From contig NC_053037.3 of the NCBI RefSeq assembly GCF_002575655.3, positions 327,387,294 to 327,451,293 of the forward strand: 64,000 nucleotides of DNA. Direction: 5' to 3'. The notes beneath the pieces were generated by a model that saw only the letters and a program-made list of their open reading frames with translations, did no database searches and was not told the DNA's origin. This document shows, in pieces, positions 45,021 through 55,600 of this stretch. Position 1 is the stretch's first letter, and each line of letters begins with the position of its first letter. The translations under genes were made by a program, and so were the position numbers. The DNA is from Aegilops tauschii subsp. strangulata. Lineage: Eukaryota > Streptophyta > Magnoliopsida > Poales > Poaceae.

Positions 45021-46082
45021 GGCGATACACGCATCTCAAGATGGCAATCCTATGCAGCAGTCAAAGAAGCGCGCGCCGTTGGATGCTGGGATGCGCACGC
45101 ACAGTTGCACCGCAGAACAGAAACCTCCCTGCCGCGAAACCTTGCCAAGCAGAGGTGCCCCATTTGTTTAGTAGTATCTTCACAACTCGGAAGCATGCAT
45201 GCTGATGCAGCTGCTTCTAGCGTCGCCCCTGCTCTGCTCTAGTGGGGGGCAGCAGATGTTTATATGTCCGATTATACTATTGTATTTAGAAATTTATGAG
45301 CAATTTCATTTCCTTATTTACGCTGTGATATATGGTCCGCTGACCACGATCACAACCCACCCGTGCTTCACTTTGAGGAATCTTGAGAACGGTGTAACAC
45401 ACAAAGTGAACCAAACGTCCAAACCACGACGCAATGTTACTACTACTAGACAACAGCTATAAGAAATGCAGGATCCAATAAGCAATTGAAATTGTGTTGA
45501 AAGAGCATGGTGTGTGATTCCACAATTTACATTTCATTTCAGAACACCTACCTTGATTTCTATACGTAGAACCTATACGTCGCTGATAGCTCGATCGAAA
45601 AATCGCTGTGAGAAAGAAAATGAGAAATGGGCCCGCAGAGAGAAAGAGAAGAGGCCTACTTGTGGGCCGTAAAGCACCTTATTTAGGCCATGAACTTCCG
45701 CTGGCCGTTCGTTCGCTGTGATATGTCAGTTGCAGGTCTCGCTTTCTAAAACTTTCACGTCCAGACTCCTAGATGGTTGTTGTTACTTTAACATTTAGAG
45801 TGCACACGGATCACTTTGTACCTGGGGTTCAAGGTGCTTCACAAGAGACATTACAGAGGAACACAAACATCACATTCAAGATCGAAACCTTCCCTAGTTT
45901 CGATGCTTTTTTAGGATATTCACGAAGGCTTGCTCTGTGGAGCTCAAAGTGTTGCCTATTCAGGACATTGCAGGCGACCAATACATATTCTTCATTCAAG
46001 GATCATTCTAAAACTTGCTGGTTTCTGTGCTCTCTAGCTACAGATTTCGCTAGTTCTCTCTCCAGCAGCCTCTTGTTGCTCT
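45021..46082. other. 3' flank of the X8 gene and unassigned sequence
   Basis: The first 250 bp probably hold the 3' UTR: ATTGTATTTAGAAATTTATG at 45274 is T/A-rich, as polyadenylation regions are. From about 45770 the sequence has low similarity to LINE 3' parts but no domain that I can name. It is interrupted by the 375-bp solo LTR at 46083. Confidence 0.4.
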
Positions 46083-46457
46083 TGTTAGAGTTGTGTCGAA
46101 TATAGTGTACAAGGTAGGTTACAGTTAGACTATGAGTTGTATTGTGTTTACAGGGTACGGAGTCGTGTCCTGGTAGGACACTTGTATCTTAAGCCTCTCA
46201 TATATAGCGGGGGTAGACACACGATGTAACATATGCCAACATAATAGTACCGGAACGCAGGGGAAGCCGGCGGCATGTGCCGGTGTCCAGGGCGACCGGA
46301 TGCGGTATTGTGACGGTGTCACGGGGAGGAGCGCCCGTAGTCAAGCCCCGGGAATGTAGCCATATCAGTGAACCTCGTTAACAAATCTCGGTGTCGTGTT
46401 TGGTGTGATTGGTTGATCCTCGGATGATCGACGGTATGCCTCAGAATTATTCTAACA
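46083..46457 (+). mobile_element. Small solo LTR, 375 bp, duplication GCTCT
   Basis: The segment starts TGTTAGAGTTGTGTC and ends GAATTATTCTAACA, with a perfect 7-bp inverted repeat (TGTTAGA/TCTAACA). The 5-bp GCTCT lies directly before (46078-46082) and after it (46458-46462). CTCATATATAGCGGGGGTAG at 46198 looks like its TATA region and suggests + orientation. Size and TGTTAGA ends suit a small copia family. The internal domain is absent. Confidence 0.88.
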
Positions 46458-46660
46458 GCTCTCTTGTTCTTCAAGAACTTATTTTTTTAGGTTCCTGTTT
46501 CTTCCAGCTTTGTTCATCTCCACATGTGTAGGTTCAGACTATGCTGCCAGCTCTTTCTTCTTTTATCACGGCCGAGTGTGTCTCTTTGTATTACTCTTGG
46601 AGATGAATACAATTTGGCGCCTTGGACGCCTTTTCCGTTAAAAGAAAAAGCCTAACAGCA
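46458..46660 (+). mobile_element. LINE 3' end fragment (tentative)
   Basis: Resumes the sequence broken by the solo LTR. It ends CTTTGTATTACTCTTGGAG, then ATGAATACAATTTGGCGCC, then CCTTTTCCGTTAAAAGAAAA, a form typical of plant LINE 3' UTRs with a short A-rich tail. No coding domain is visible upstream of it. Confidence 0.4.
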
Positions 46661-46724
46661 CTCCAGCACTACCTTAAAATATGGCACTAAGAAACAAGTT
46701 TACAACATCAAAAGGTGAGTTTCG

Positions 46725-46994
46725 GTGATTCTTATCATGCAGATGTTTTGGCTAATTGATGCTCACCGAATTCCTGCGATTCCACTTCCCCAATATGTTA
46801 TGATTGACTTTATCGCTTGGAATTCCACAAAAAATAATTTGTTATTGGTCCGGTCTGCTTATCTTGTTGAATACCTAGAGATACTAACTACTAAGCACGA
46901 TGCGGTGAATCGAGAGGTTACTGTGGGCGGCGCTGTGCATCTTGTTTTTACGTGGTGTTTTTTTTGGGCGGTCAGATGTGCTAGACTAGGTTTA
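46725..46994 (+). pseudogene. LINE C, linker before the zinc-binding domain
   Basis: The frame encodes MIDFIAWNSTKNNLLLVRSA followed by YLVEYLEI, corresponding to the D-x-x-x-W-x-x-x-x-x-G-x-F-S-V-R-S-A-Y motif before the zinc-binding region of plant LINE polyproteins. It is cut at 46994 by the Harbinger-like element. The downstream part appears at 48285. Confidence 0.65.
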
Positions 46995-47766
46995 GAGCAT
47001 CTCTAGCAGACTTCTTAAAAGGCACGAGATTATAAAATAACCGTCGGTTTATAGTTTTAGACGGAAAAAAATGGCGCGAATAGAAACGACTCCGACCTGC
47101 AATTTTTTTTAAGGGGCACGGTAAAAAGCTCCTTCCGAACTGCAAAAACACAGTTTTTCTACAATGGCCTGTACCGAGAGAAAGCAATTGGCGGGAGCAC
47201 AACTGTAAACATCTGCGTCCGCCGTCCGCGTTCATCGTCCGCGCCATCCCGGACGCCGCCCCGCCGTCCCGTACGCAGGCAGCCCGTCCCTGACCGCCGC
47301 CCGCCCACCCCCGCGGCTGCCGGCCCGCGTTTCTTCCGACGAACGAGCTAGCTGCCGCAACGGAGGAGCTAGAGCTAGCTAGCTAGCTCCCTCCTGGATC
47401 AATTGTTGCTGGATGCATCGATGGATCGATTGGAGCTGGCTCGGGTAGCTAGCTCCTGGATCTGGATCGATTGGAGCTGGCTCGGGAGGAGCTAGCTAGC
47501 TCATGGATTTGGCCGCTTTCGATGTGCTTCGTATTTGGCCGCTGGCGGCTTCGTATTTGACCGCTTTCGTGTGCTGCCCACCGGCTTCGTAGGAGATTAT
47601 GGACACGGGCGAGAGAAAAAAGACGTGGGAAAAATATGCGAATATTCAATTTTACAGTTTGAGTTTAAGGAGTCTGTTCAGCTGCAGCTCAAACCGACCC
47701 TTAAAACGTGTTTTCATGAAATGAAAGCCGCGTTTTTTGTTCCACAGTTTAATGCTAAAGATGCTC
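46995..47766. mobile_element. Harbinger-like non-autonomous DNA element, 772 bp, duplication TTA
   Basis: It starts GAGCATCTCTAGCA, and its right end, read on the opposite strand, is GAGCATCTTTAGCA. The trinucleotide TTA occurs at 46992-46994 and 47767-47769. TTA duplications and GAGCATCT termini fit PIF/Harbinger non-autonomous elements. No transposase is present. The interior is GC-rich and includes two copies of ATCGATTGGAGCTGGCTCGG (47427 and 47466) and GAGCTAGCTAGCTAGC runs. The reading frames inside are chance. Confidence 0.8.
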
Positions 47767-47769
47767 TTA

Positions 47770-48284
47770 AGACATGGGCCACGCAAGCAGCTCCATGCAA
47801 AGCCTAAATTTCTTTACTCGGATGGTGAGGACAGGAATAGGAGCTTTGACTATACCATATGCGTGCACATTGTTAGTCCCACCTCGCCTTGTTACGAAGA
47901 AGGAAAGGAGAGCTGAGCTATATAAGACAGTGGGTTGCACGTATTGATCTGAGTCTGAGTGATCCTTTTTGGTAACAAATAAGTACTAAACCGATTTAGT
48001 CAGTTAAGTGAACATTTGGTTTCAATATTTGAATGTTATTTTCTGTTAACAGTTGTGTTCACCAAAATTTAAAAATTTGTCAACTGAACATTCAGTTTCC
48101 ATATTTGTAATGTCATTTTTGGTTTAACACTTGTGCTAACCCAAATTTAAAAATATACCAAAACAGATTTCGGTTAATACCGAATGCCCAATTCAGGTGA
48201 ATCATGCAACAAAGCAACCAATCGTAACCACCAGTGTAAAAACACGTTAAAAAGAAGGAGGCTTAATAAAAGAAGGGCTTAACT
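47770..48284. other. Unassigned insert with a snRNA-promoter-like module
   Basis: AT-rich sequence between the two halves of LINE C. It has related segments AACATTTGGTTTCAATATTT and AACATTCAGTTTCCATATTT (48011 and 48086) and two AAATTTAAAAAT words. It also contains the promoter-like pair at 47875-47926. I do not recognise a family. Confidence 0.4.
47875..47926 (+). promoter_or_regulatory. Upstream-sequence-element-like plus TATA motif
   Basis: AGTCCCACCTCG at 47875-47886 differs by one base from the plant snRNA upstream sequence element (RTCCCACATCG). TATATAAG at 47919-47926 follows after 32 bp, the spacing known for RNA polymerase II-transcribed plant snRNAs. No known snRNA sequence follows downstream. 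Confidence 0.4.
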
Positions 48285-49300
48285 TTGAAGGGCAGCACGG
48301 CAAAGTGTAGTGGGAGCATCAACATGGGAGGAAAATTCGCCACACTAATGGTATGGGACAAATTAATGTTAATCCTATTTGGCGTGAGGTTTGGAAGCTT
48401 TTATGTCCAGCAAAGGTCAAGATTTTTACTTGGCGTACACTGCATGATACTCTTCTGCGTCATGTAATGCTCGCTAATAGACATCTGAAAGTTTCGCCTC
48501 AATGCCCCTCTTGTTTCTATGGGGCGGAATGTACAAAGCATTCAATGTTTCTTTGTGATAAAGTAAGGTGGTTTGGAGAAGGTTGGGTTTTGATGAAATT
48601 GTTATAAGAGCATGTGAGGTTGATCGAGCTGGTGAAGCGAATTTGGAGTTCTTACTCATGTTGTCTGGCCAGGATCTGTCTATTTTGGGGATCAAGAACG
48701 CTCGTGAGATGATCGGCATAACTGCTTGGTATTTGTGATGGGTTGGGCGTAAATTGGTTCATGAGGAAATAATCCAAGATTCTTGTCAGATTTTCATGGG
48801 GATTCATACTATTACTTTCAACTTTACTATTGCGCACTCCCCAAACGCTACCAAGAAAAGAGTTGGGCGGTCTTGAGGGATGACAGAGGTACCTTCATCA
48901 CTGGCGGGAATTGAAGAATCGACTGGTGCGTGGACGTCCTGACGGCTAAAGCTTTGACACTCAGATTTGGCCTAACACTTTTGCAAAAGGTGGGTTGCAT
49001 TCCTCTTGTGGTAAACTCTGACAATTTGGAGGTTATTGATACTATGAAGAATGAAGGACACTCAGCGGCAGCGGCAGTATTCGATGATTTTTATCATATT
49101 GCTTGTGACTTTTACTATCTCTAGGTTTGAACATTGTTATAGAGAAGTAAATAAGGTTGCTCATGAACTTGCTAGATTAGCTAGAGTTTCCTCAACTTCT
49201 GATTGGTTTGAGGAGCATGTGAGTGAAATCGTATCCCTCCTCATAAACGATGTAATTGTTATTTCTAATGAATAAAGCGTTCGTGTTTCCAAAAAAAGGT
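48285..49300 (+). pseudogene. LINE C, zinc-binding and RNase H-like C-terminus with poly(A)
   Basis: The frames encode IWREVWKLLCPAKVKIFTWR, TLHDTLLRHVMLANR and CPSCFYGAECTKHSMFLCDK (zinc-binding reverse-transcriptase domain). Then ALTLRFGLTLLQKVGCIPL, VVNSDNLEVIDTM and VFDDFYHIACDF (RNase H-like, with the D of the SD motif), and finally FEHCYREVNKVAHELARLA. The last frame stops at 49273-49275. ATAAAGCGTTCGTG and CCAAAAAAAG (about 49290-49300) form the 3' tail. Frame breaks occur near 48590 and 49110. It continues the piece at 46725-46994. Confidence 0.85.
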
Positions 49301-49379
49301 GAGTTTTAGGGTATAGATTTTTCTTCTTCTCCAACAGCTGCCCTCAAATAGTGCACCACTACTCCAACAACTACCCTCA

Positions 49380-50076
49380 GCCATATGCTCTATAATGTAT
49401 GTCATGTTGTGTACCAAGCCTGATGTGTGCCTCGCCATAAGTCTGGCAGGTAGGTACCAGAGTGATCCAAGAGTAGATCACTGGACAACGGTAAAAAATA
49501 TCCTTAAGTACCTAAAGAGGACCAAGGACAAGTTTCTCATTTATGGAGGTGACGAAGAGCTCGTCATAAAGGCTTATGTCGATGGTAGTTTTGACACTAA
49601 TCCGGATGACTCAAAGTCTCAAACTGGATACATATATATTTTGAATGGTGGAGCAGTCAGTCGGTGCAGTTCCAAGCAGAGCGTCCTGGCGGAATCTACA
49701 TGTTAAGCAGAATATATAGCTGCTTCGGAAGCAGCTCAGTAAGGAGTCTGGATGAAGGAGTTCATGTTCGATCTAGGAGTGGTACCTAGTGCATCGGATC
49801 TTTTGACTCTATTGTGACAACACTGATGCCATTGTCATTGCCAAGGAGCCAAGGTTTCACAAGAAGACCAAGCATATCTAACGCCGCTTCAACCCCATTC
49901 GTAATTACATTAAGGATGGAGAGATAGAGATTGGTAAGGTACATACAGATCTGAATGTGGCAGACCCATTGACTAAACCCCTTCCACGAGCAAAACATGA
50001 TCAACACTAGAACCCTATGGGTGTTAGATACATTACAATGTAAACTAGATTATTGACTCTAGTGCAAGTGGAAGAC
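49380..50076 (+). pseudogene. Copia pol 3' end: RNase H domain, decayed
   Basis: The frame encodes VMLCTKPDVCLAISLAG, DHWTTVKNILKYLKRTK, then the RNase H part AYVDGSFDTNPDDSKSQTGY and SSKQSVLAEST, and after a TAA (49704-49706) AEYIAASEAAQ in the same frame. A second stop follows at about 49740. A final segment near 49930 reads KDGEIEIGKVHTDLNVADPL. The domain order and the adjacent purine-rich GTGCAAGTGGAAGACTG place it just before the 3' LTR. It belongs to the WIS/Angela/BARE type. The 5' part is missing (begins abruptly near 49380). Confidence 0.88.
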
Positions 50077-50368
50077 TGTTGGAAATAAGCCCTAGAGGCA
50101 ATAATAATTTGGTTATTATCATATTTTCTTGTTCATGATAAATGTTTATTATTCATACTACAATTGTATTGACCAGAAACTTAAATACATGTCTGAATAC
50201 ATAAACAGCACTGTGTCCCTAGTAAGCCTCTACTAGACTAGCTCGTTAATCAAAAATGGTTAAGGTTTCCTTACCATAGACACGTGTTGTCATTTGATAA
50301 TGGGATCACATCAGTAGGAGAATTATGTGATGGACAGACCCAACCGTAAGCTTAGCATATCATTGTAT
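50077..50368 (+). mobile_element. Copia 3' LTR, truncated to about 290 bp
   Basis: Starts TGTTGGAAATAAGCCCTAGA directly after the purine tract. It stops near 50368, where the CACTA sequence begins. The rest of a 1.7-kb LTR is absent. Confidence 0.85.
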
Positions 50369-51030
50369 CACTAACACTGTTACGCATTGGTGCTATACAA
50401 ACGGTATTTAACCCCTTTCCGCGATGGCATTTGGAACCGTCGCCTATTGAGTGACGGCGATAGGGGGTCCTTCACACACGACCCAGAAACCGTCAGGGAT
50501 ATGCTCTCCTGGCACACACGCTCGGCAAAATGAGGTCGTGTGCGACAGACGAGCGCTCAAATACGGAAATACGTATAGTAGAGCTAAAAAAATACAATTA
50601 TACGGGCAAAATTATTTCCGGTCGCAAGTACATCCCACACAGTCAGTCCCCGCTAAACGTTTCCGTTCATATGTACATCCCACACAGTCGCTCCAAGAAA
50701 AACGTTTCCGTTCACAGGTACATCACACACAATTTTCCCCGTTAAATCGTTTATCATAGTATTGTCATTGCACACGATATTAATAATTTTATCGTTTGCG
50801 TTATTGAATGCATCACCCACGGTGCATAGAAGAAACTGTGCGGCAAAGCTGTCCATCACACACAGTTTTTATGTGGTAAATGTCTGCGCAAGGTGGCCTA
50901 ACGCAAACAGTTTTCAAGAGAAAGTCATGTGTGATTGTTCATTGATCCAACACAGTTTATTCCTAAAAACTATGTGTGTTGCCTGAGGTCATCGCCCACG
51001 GTATTTTCTCAATAACCGTTTACAATAGCA
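50369..51030 (+). mobile_element. CACTA-like end with subterminal repeats
   Basis: CACTAACACTGTTACGCATT starts at 50369. The following 600 bp are rich in subterminal words in both orientations: CGTTTCCGTTCA-(T/G)GTACATC, CACACAGT, AACGGT, ATCACACACAGTTTTTATG, CGCCCACGGT and ATAACCGTTTACA. Such clustered short repeats characterise CACTA-superfamily ends. No transposase is present. The other terminus was not found before the LTR fragment at 51850. Confidence 0.6.
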
Positions 51031-51270
51031 AAACCCAATTAGCAGGCTAATTGCCCTATTATTAATAATCCATTTATTAATCAAATTGACATTCATATTA
51101 AGCACATAATATATTTCATTTCCATATTAAGGAAGCAGGATTTCGTAATTAAAATACATCAGAGTACAACATGATATAGCTTCAACACTCAGCTACCCCA
51201 TTACACAACTGCACCAGCACCAAGTTTCACATGCAACATGTAGAACCTTTCGAAATTAGCATCATAGACG

Positions 51271-51722
51271 TTATATAGACAGATGCATCTCATTTGGAAA
51301 ACTGCTGAAGCGGAAGGCGGATATTGAGCCTTCATTCATGTTGGAGGTCTTTGCAACTTTAGGCCAGTGCCTGTGGATGATTGATCGTCCGTCCTTCGTC
51401 CTCTTCAGGAACACTTCAATATTGAACCGTGGGTGTTGTATGAAAACCTTCCTCACCTCCTGACCATAGAGGTGGTTTGAAAGGTAATCATCAGTGAACT
51501 GCTTTGGAAAGGCCTGAAAACAAGGATGTGCATAAATATCTTCTCTATATTGGAAATGGAGCAAAGGAATAAAAAAAGGCAAGGTATAATAGTTAGTACC
51601 ATCTTGTAGTGAATTGATGTCTTCTTCATTGTGCAGACAAAGATCTTGTTGTTTTTTGTCGCTAATTTCTTTATCGTAGCAATCTTTCTGAGTTTCTTGA
51701 CTTGATTGCTATTCATGGACAA
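51271..51722 (-). pseudogene. B3-like DNA-binding domain fragment, two exons, inside the CACTA-like segment
   Basis: Minus strand. Exon 1 is 51722-51600 and exon 2 is 51513-51271, separated by an 84-bp GT...AG intron in phase 0. The joined 121 codons start MSMNSNQVKKLRKIATIKKL, then KIFVCTMKKTSIHYKM (first B3 strand), then AFPKQFTDDYLSNHLYGQEV, KVFIQHPRFNIEVFLKRTKD, GRSIIHRHWPKVAKTSNMNE, and a GSISAFRFSSF end. The order fits a plant B3 (REM-type) domain. A TAA at 51273-51271 ends the frame early; readable sequence in another frame continues to about 51200 (YDANFERFYMLHVKLGAGAV). B3 domains bind DNA in plant transcription factors. I treat this as a captured, probably non-functional gene fragment, though the splice sites look usable. 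Confidence 0.6.
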
Positions 51723-51849
51723 CTCATTTCCCCATATGCAAAAAGGGTCGAACAGTGGGTCAAAACCTCTGACAGCAGGACCTACATGTGCAAGACTAAA
51801 TTGTTAAAAATCTAAATACTAGAATGGTTCCTGCAATTGCACAATAATA

Positions 51850-52110
51850 CGTAGGGTCCAAGTCCTCTGGATCACGTTTGTTCCGAAAATCATGTTCCCG
51901 AAGGTTTTATTCCATTTGGACTCCGTTTGATATTCTTTTTCTGCGAAACACTGAAATAGGCAAAAAAACAGCAATTTGGGCTGGGCCTCCGGTTAATAGG
52001 TTAGTCCCAAAAATAATATAAAAGTGTATAATAAAGCCCATTAAACATCCAAAACAGAATATAATATAGCATGGAACAATCAAAAATTATAGATACGTTG
52101 GAGACGTATC
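51850..52110 (-). mobile_element. Gypsy LTR fragment (TGATACGTCTCC type)
   Basis: In minus orientation it starts TGATACGTCTCCAACGTATC at 52110 and continues with GATTGTTCCATGCTATATTA and GGGACTAACCTATTAACCGG up to about 51850. The remainder of the LTR is missing. It abuts the truncated Tat-like LTR at 52113 without a gap. Confidence 0.8.
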
Positions 52111-52112
52111 AA

Positions 52113-52388
52113 CTGCGCGTGCTGGCGCCCGCCTGGCTCCGGTCGTCATGGCTTGCGTCATGGGAACCTCGCGAGGTGTCCCTTGCCTTGATCTCTCCGC
52201 CCCTCGCGAGACAGCCTGGTGAGGCAGCCCCCGAGGGGGTCTTGCGTCGTCTGCCTCGCGAGGCTTGGCCCCTCGCGAGGGTCCTGAGTGTTTGCTGGTG
52301 AAGATGGGCCATGCATGGCCGATGGTGGAGCAACGTTTGTGGCTGCAGGCAAGCAAGTCTGGGGACCCCCTTTCCCAGGACGCCGAGA
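52113..52388 (-). mobile_element. Tat-like element 1, 3' LTR, truncated (276 bp)
   Basis: It matches 58418-58691 with few differences, including CTCGCGAGG words and GTCTGGGGACCCCC. Its low-coordinate part is cut off by the gypsy LTR fragment. In minus orientation it begins just after the purine tract CCTTGGGCCCGGGGGCTAC (52389-52407), which identifies it as the 3' LTR. Confidence 0.85.
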
Positions 52389-52679
52389 GTAGCCCCCGGG
52401 CCCAAGGCGCGCTCAGACTTGGCTTCGGGGTGAAGCCAAAGGGCAAGTGCGGAGCATCGCGGGCCCCAGCAGCCTGCGGCCCCGCTCGACGCATGGCGAC
52501 CGATTGGACGTGGGCGGCCCCGCTTCCCCATGCAGCCTTGATATCCGTCTGGCTAGGCAGTCACGGCGTTCTACACAGTTATTTACCCCTTGCTGGCAAC
52601 ACACCTCCCAACTTCTCCGCTTCTTCGAACCTCAGCTTCCTCTTCCAATCCGACCCGAGCTCAATCCTCTCCACCGCCA

Positions 52680-55600
52680 TGGCGCCGAACCGAACGAAGA
52701 AAGGGAAGAAGCCCCTATCCTCGGCCTGCCCGCCTCCGGCCGTCGAGCCCGCTGTCGGCCGATCGCGGGTGCTCAGTCAGGAGGCCATGGACAAGGTCCG
52801 CCCTGCGCTCGCTACCAGCTTCAACGAATGGGGAGGGACGGTGGCCTGGCCTGCGTCCCGAGCAACTATCGATAGGACAACCACTGAGGTCCAGTTCTTC
52901 GTCGATGTCTTGCGCGCATGCCTGGTTCCTCCCTTCTCCGCCTTCTTTAACGCCGTGCTCTCCCATTATCAGATCCATATGTTGCACCTTGATCCCCAAT
53001 CCGTCGCCCTTCTCGCCGTTTTCGCCTTTGTCTGCGAGGCCATGGTAGGCATTGCCCCTTCCGTGGCCCTCTTGCGCCATTTCTTCTCGCTGCACCTGAC
53101 CGACCCCCGGCTGTGCTCAGGGTGCCTGAGCTTCCAGGCCGTGGCGGCGACTGTAGGCTCGGGGGTTGACTTTGAACTCCCGCCGTCAACAAGTGAATTC
53201 CGGAGGCGGTGGGCGTATGTTGATGTCGGAGTGCTCTGCCCCCTGTTCTCACCTCCGTCGTCACCCGCCGTCCCCAGCTCCGGCTGGGGTCATGAGGAGC
53301 TCGTAAGCTCCCGTCTTGCCTTTGTCTGGCTCCGATTGAGGAGGCTGAAGGACCTTGGTGTGACCGCGCCCCAGGTGATGAAGGAGTTCCTCCGACGCCG
53401 CATCGCCCCACTCCAGCGCCATTCCCAACCAATGGGGGCCCTGACCGGTGACCAGGATCACATGAGGCTTCAGGAGTCGGGGCTCCCGGCCGAGGCACAA
53501 AGAATGGTGCTCGAAATCTTGGCTGGTGACCCCTCGCCAGGCGATTTGCCACAGGAGGGTTGTCTCTTGTACAGCTGCTCGAACAGGGTGGAGTTCGTTG
53601 GGCAGATGCCCCCCTTTGATGAATGGGGGCTGCGTCCAGTTGGCCTTGTGGGGCCTCATGAGAATCCCGTCACCGTGGTTCCTCTCCTTGTCGCCAGCGC
53701 CGAACTTGCCCCAAGGGTGGACGCAGGGGCAAGTGCCGCTGGAGGTCAGGTGCACGGGTGCCGAGGCACCGACGCTGCCCGAGGCTCCCGAGGCGCCATC
53801 CTCGGGAACCCGTGACCCTCGCCCTGAGGCGGCGGTTGAAGGGGCGACGCAACCCGCTACTCCTGAGGCTGAAGTTCCCGAGGCCTCCGCGAGCCGTGGC
53901 GAGGCGGAGCCCGACAGCTTTTCCCAGCTCGGCTCCCCTGAGGTCGTCTCCTTGGGCGCTTCTCCAGTCGCGCCCTATGCTGGCCGCCACGTCCAGTGCT
54001 TCGGCAGGCTTCGTGTGGACTTCGAAGTGCTCTACACGAGGAAGGGGTCCCCAAGCTGCAGCAGTGGTGCCCTCCGGCCATTGAAACAAAGGAAGTACAT
54101 CGCCATAGATGAGTAAGTACCTTATCTTTGTGATCCCTTGAGTGCCACTTCCCTTCCTGACGATGGCTTTTCAAGATCCCTTCTGCTAGAGTCGTGGAGC
54201 CTCTCAGGAAGCAACCTCCTCCTGCCTCGAGTCTCCCACTGGCCTTGAGCGTCCCGAGCCAGCATTCCGCCCCTGGCGCGAGGTCGGCCGGAGAGACAGA
54301 TACGCCAGCTTGGCGTCTCGAACCCTCTCTCCTGTTGTCTCTTCTTCGTGGCCTCGCCGGAGGTGCGGCGAGCATGCCAAGGGCTCCTCCTCTGGTTGTG
54401 GACGACGGCTGGATGGCTTCAGCCTTGGCTTCCTCTTCTAGTAGCGAGCCTCGACTCAATCAGGCTCCCGTCGAAGCCCAGTCGGCGATCGGGGGGCGCC
54501 AGCCCCCTGCTAAAAGGGGGCGAGCCGCTTCGGGTCCCGTCTGCAATCCCCGCTGCGGAGGACGGGATCGGTCACGCGCTTGAGCTTGCGCACCAACGGA
54601 GCTTTTTCAGGAGGCAATGGGCGCGATGAGCCGGCTTGGTGGAGAACTCGTGGATGTAGACGCGTGCCTCAAGGCCGAGGGTCATCGGCTGATGGAGGAG
54701 CGGCATAAGCTGAAGGTGGCCATCAACCTCGGGCGCCACCAGCGCGAGCTTGATAATGCAAAGGCCGAGGTGTCTCTTGCGGCCTCGCGTGAGGCCTGCA
54801 CCCGGGCCCTGGAAGAGGCCCGAGAAGCTGACCGTCGCCGTGAGGTCGCAGAGAAACGCGGGTGGGAGCTCCAAGCCTGGAGTGCCTCCTTGGAGCAGCA
54901 AGTGGAAGCGCGCAAGGCCGCCTTGCATCGATGAGGGGGACGCCCGCCGAGGAGGAAGAGATCTTGAAGCGCGAGGAAGTGCTGGCGCTGGAAGCCGTGG
55001 AGTGCAGCCTCGAGCTTGAGAGGCTGGAGACAAGGGAGCGCCAGGTTTCCCAAGTGGAGGATACCGCTAACGCGCGCGAGGCGAGGATCCAGAAGGAGGT
55101 CGACAGCAGGGTGGCCAAGGCGCGCGCGGATCTTGTCGGCAGGTACGACCTGAAGCTGGAGCTTGTGGAAGCCGAAGCCGTGGGCCGGACCACTGCCCTG
55201 AGGACAGAGTTGGCCGGGGTGGAGCAACGCGAGAAAGCCGCCGCAGCTGCCCTGGTCACGGCGCAGGCCGAGCTGGCCTCCGCCCGTGCCGAGCTGCTTT
55301 CTCTTCAGCAGCGAGTCACCAATGCTGAGTCCTTCGCGCAGCAGAGCAGGGAGGAAGTGCTTCAGCGACGGACGCTGGAGCGCATGCACGCCCCCATGCT
55401 CCAAGACCTCAGGAACCGGGCCTACATCTGTGATGAAAATGCCCCTCATCCCCATGCGAATGATTATGCCAGTCACCTTCGCTTCTTCATGGATGTGGTG
55501 ACGCGTCTGGAGAACCAATCCGAGAGGGCTCGCCGGCTTGATGAAGAGAGGAGTCGTGGCCTCATCGGGCGCGCGTTCTCTCGCGTCTTCAGCCACCTCC

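Noticed and set aside
52087..53755. Several minus-strand frames of 120-200 codons
   Set aside because: Shadows of the plus-strand antisense protein, which has a recognisable domain; the minus frames have none.
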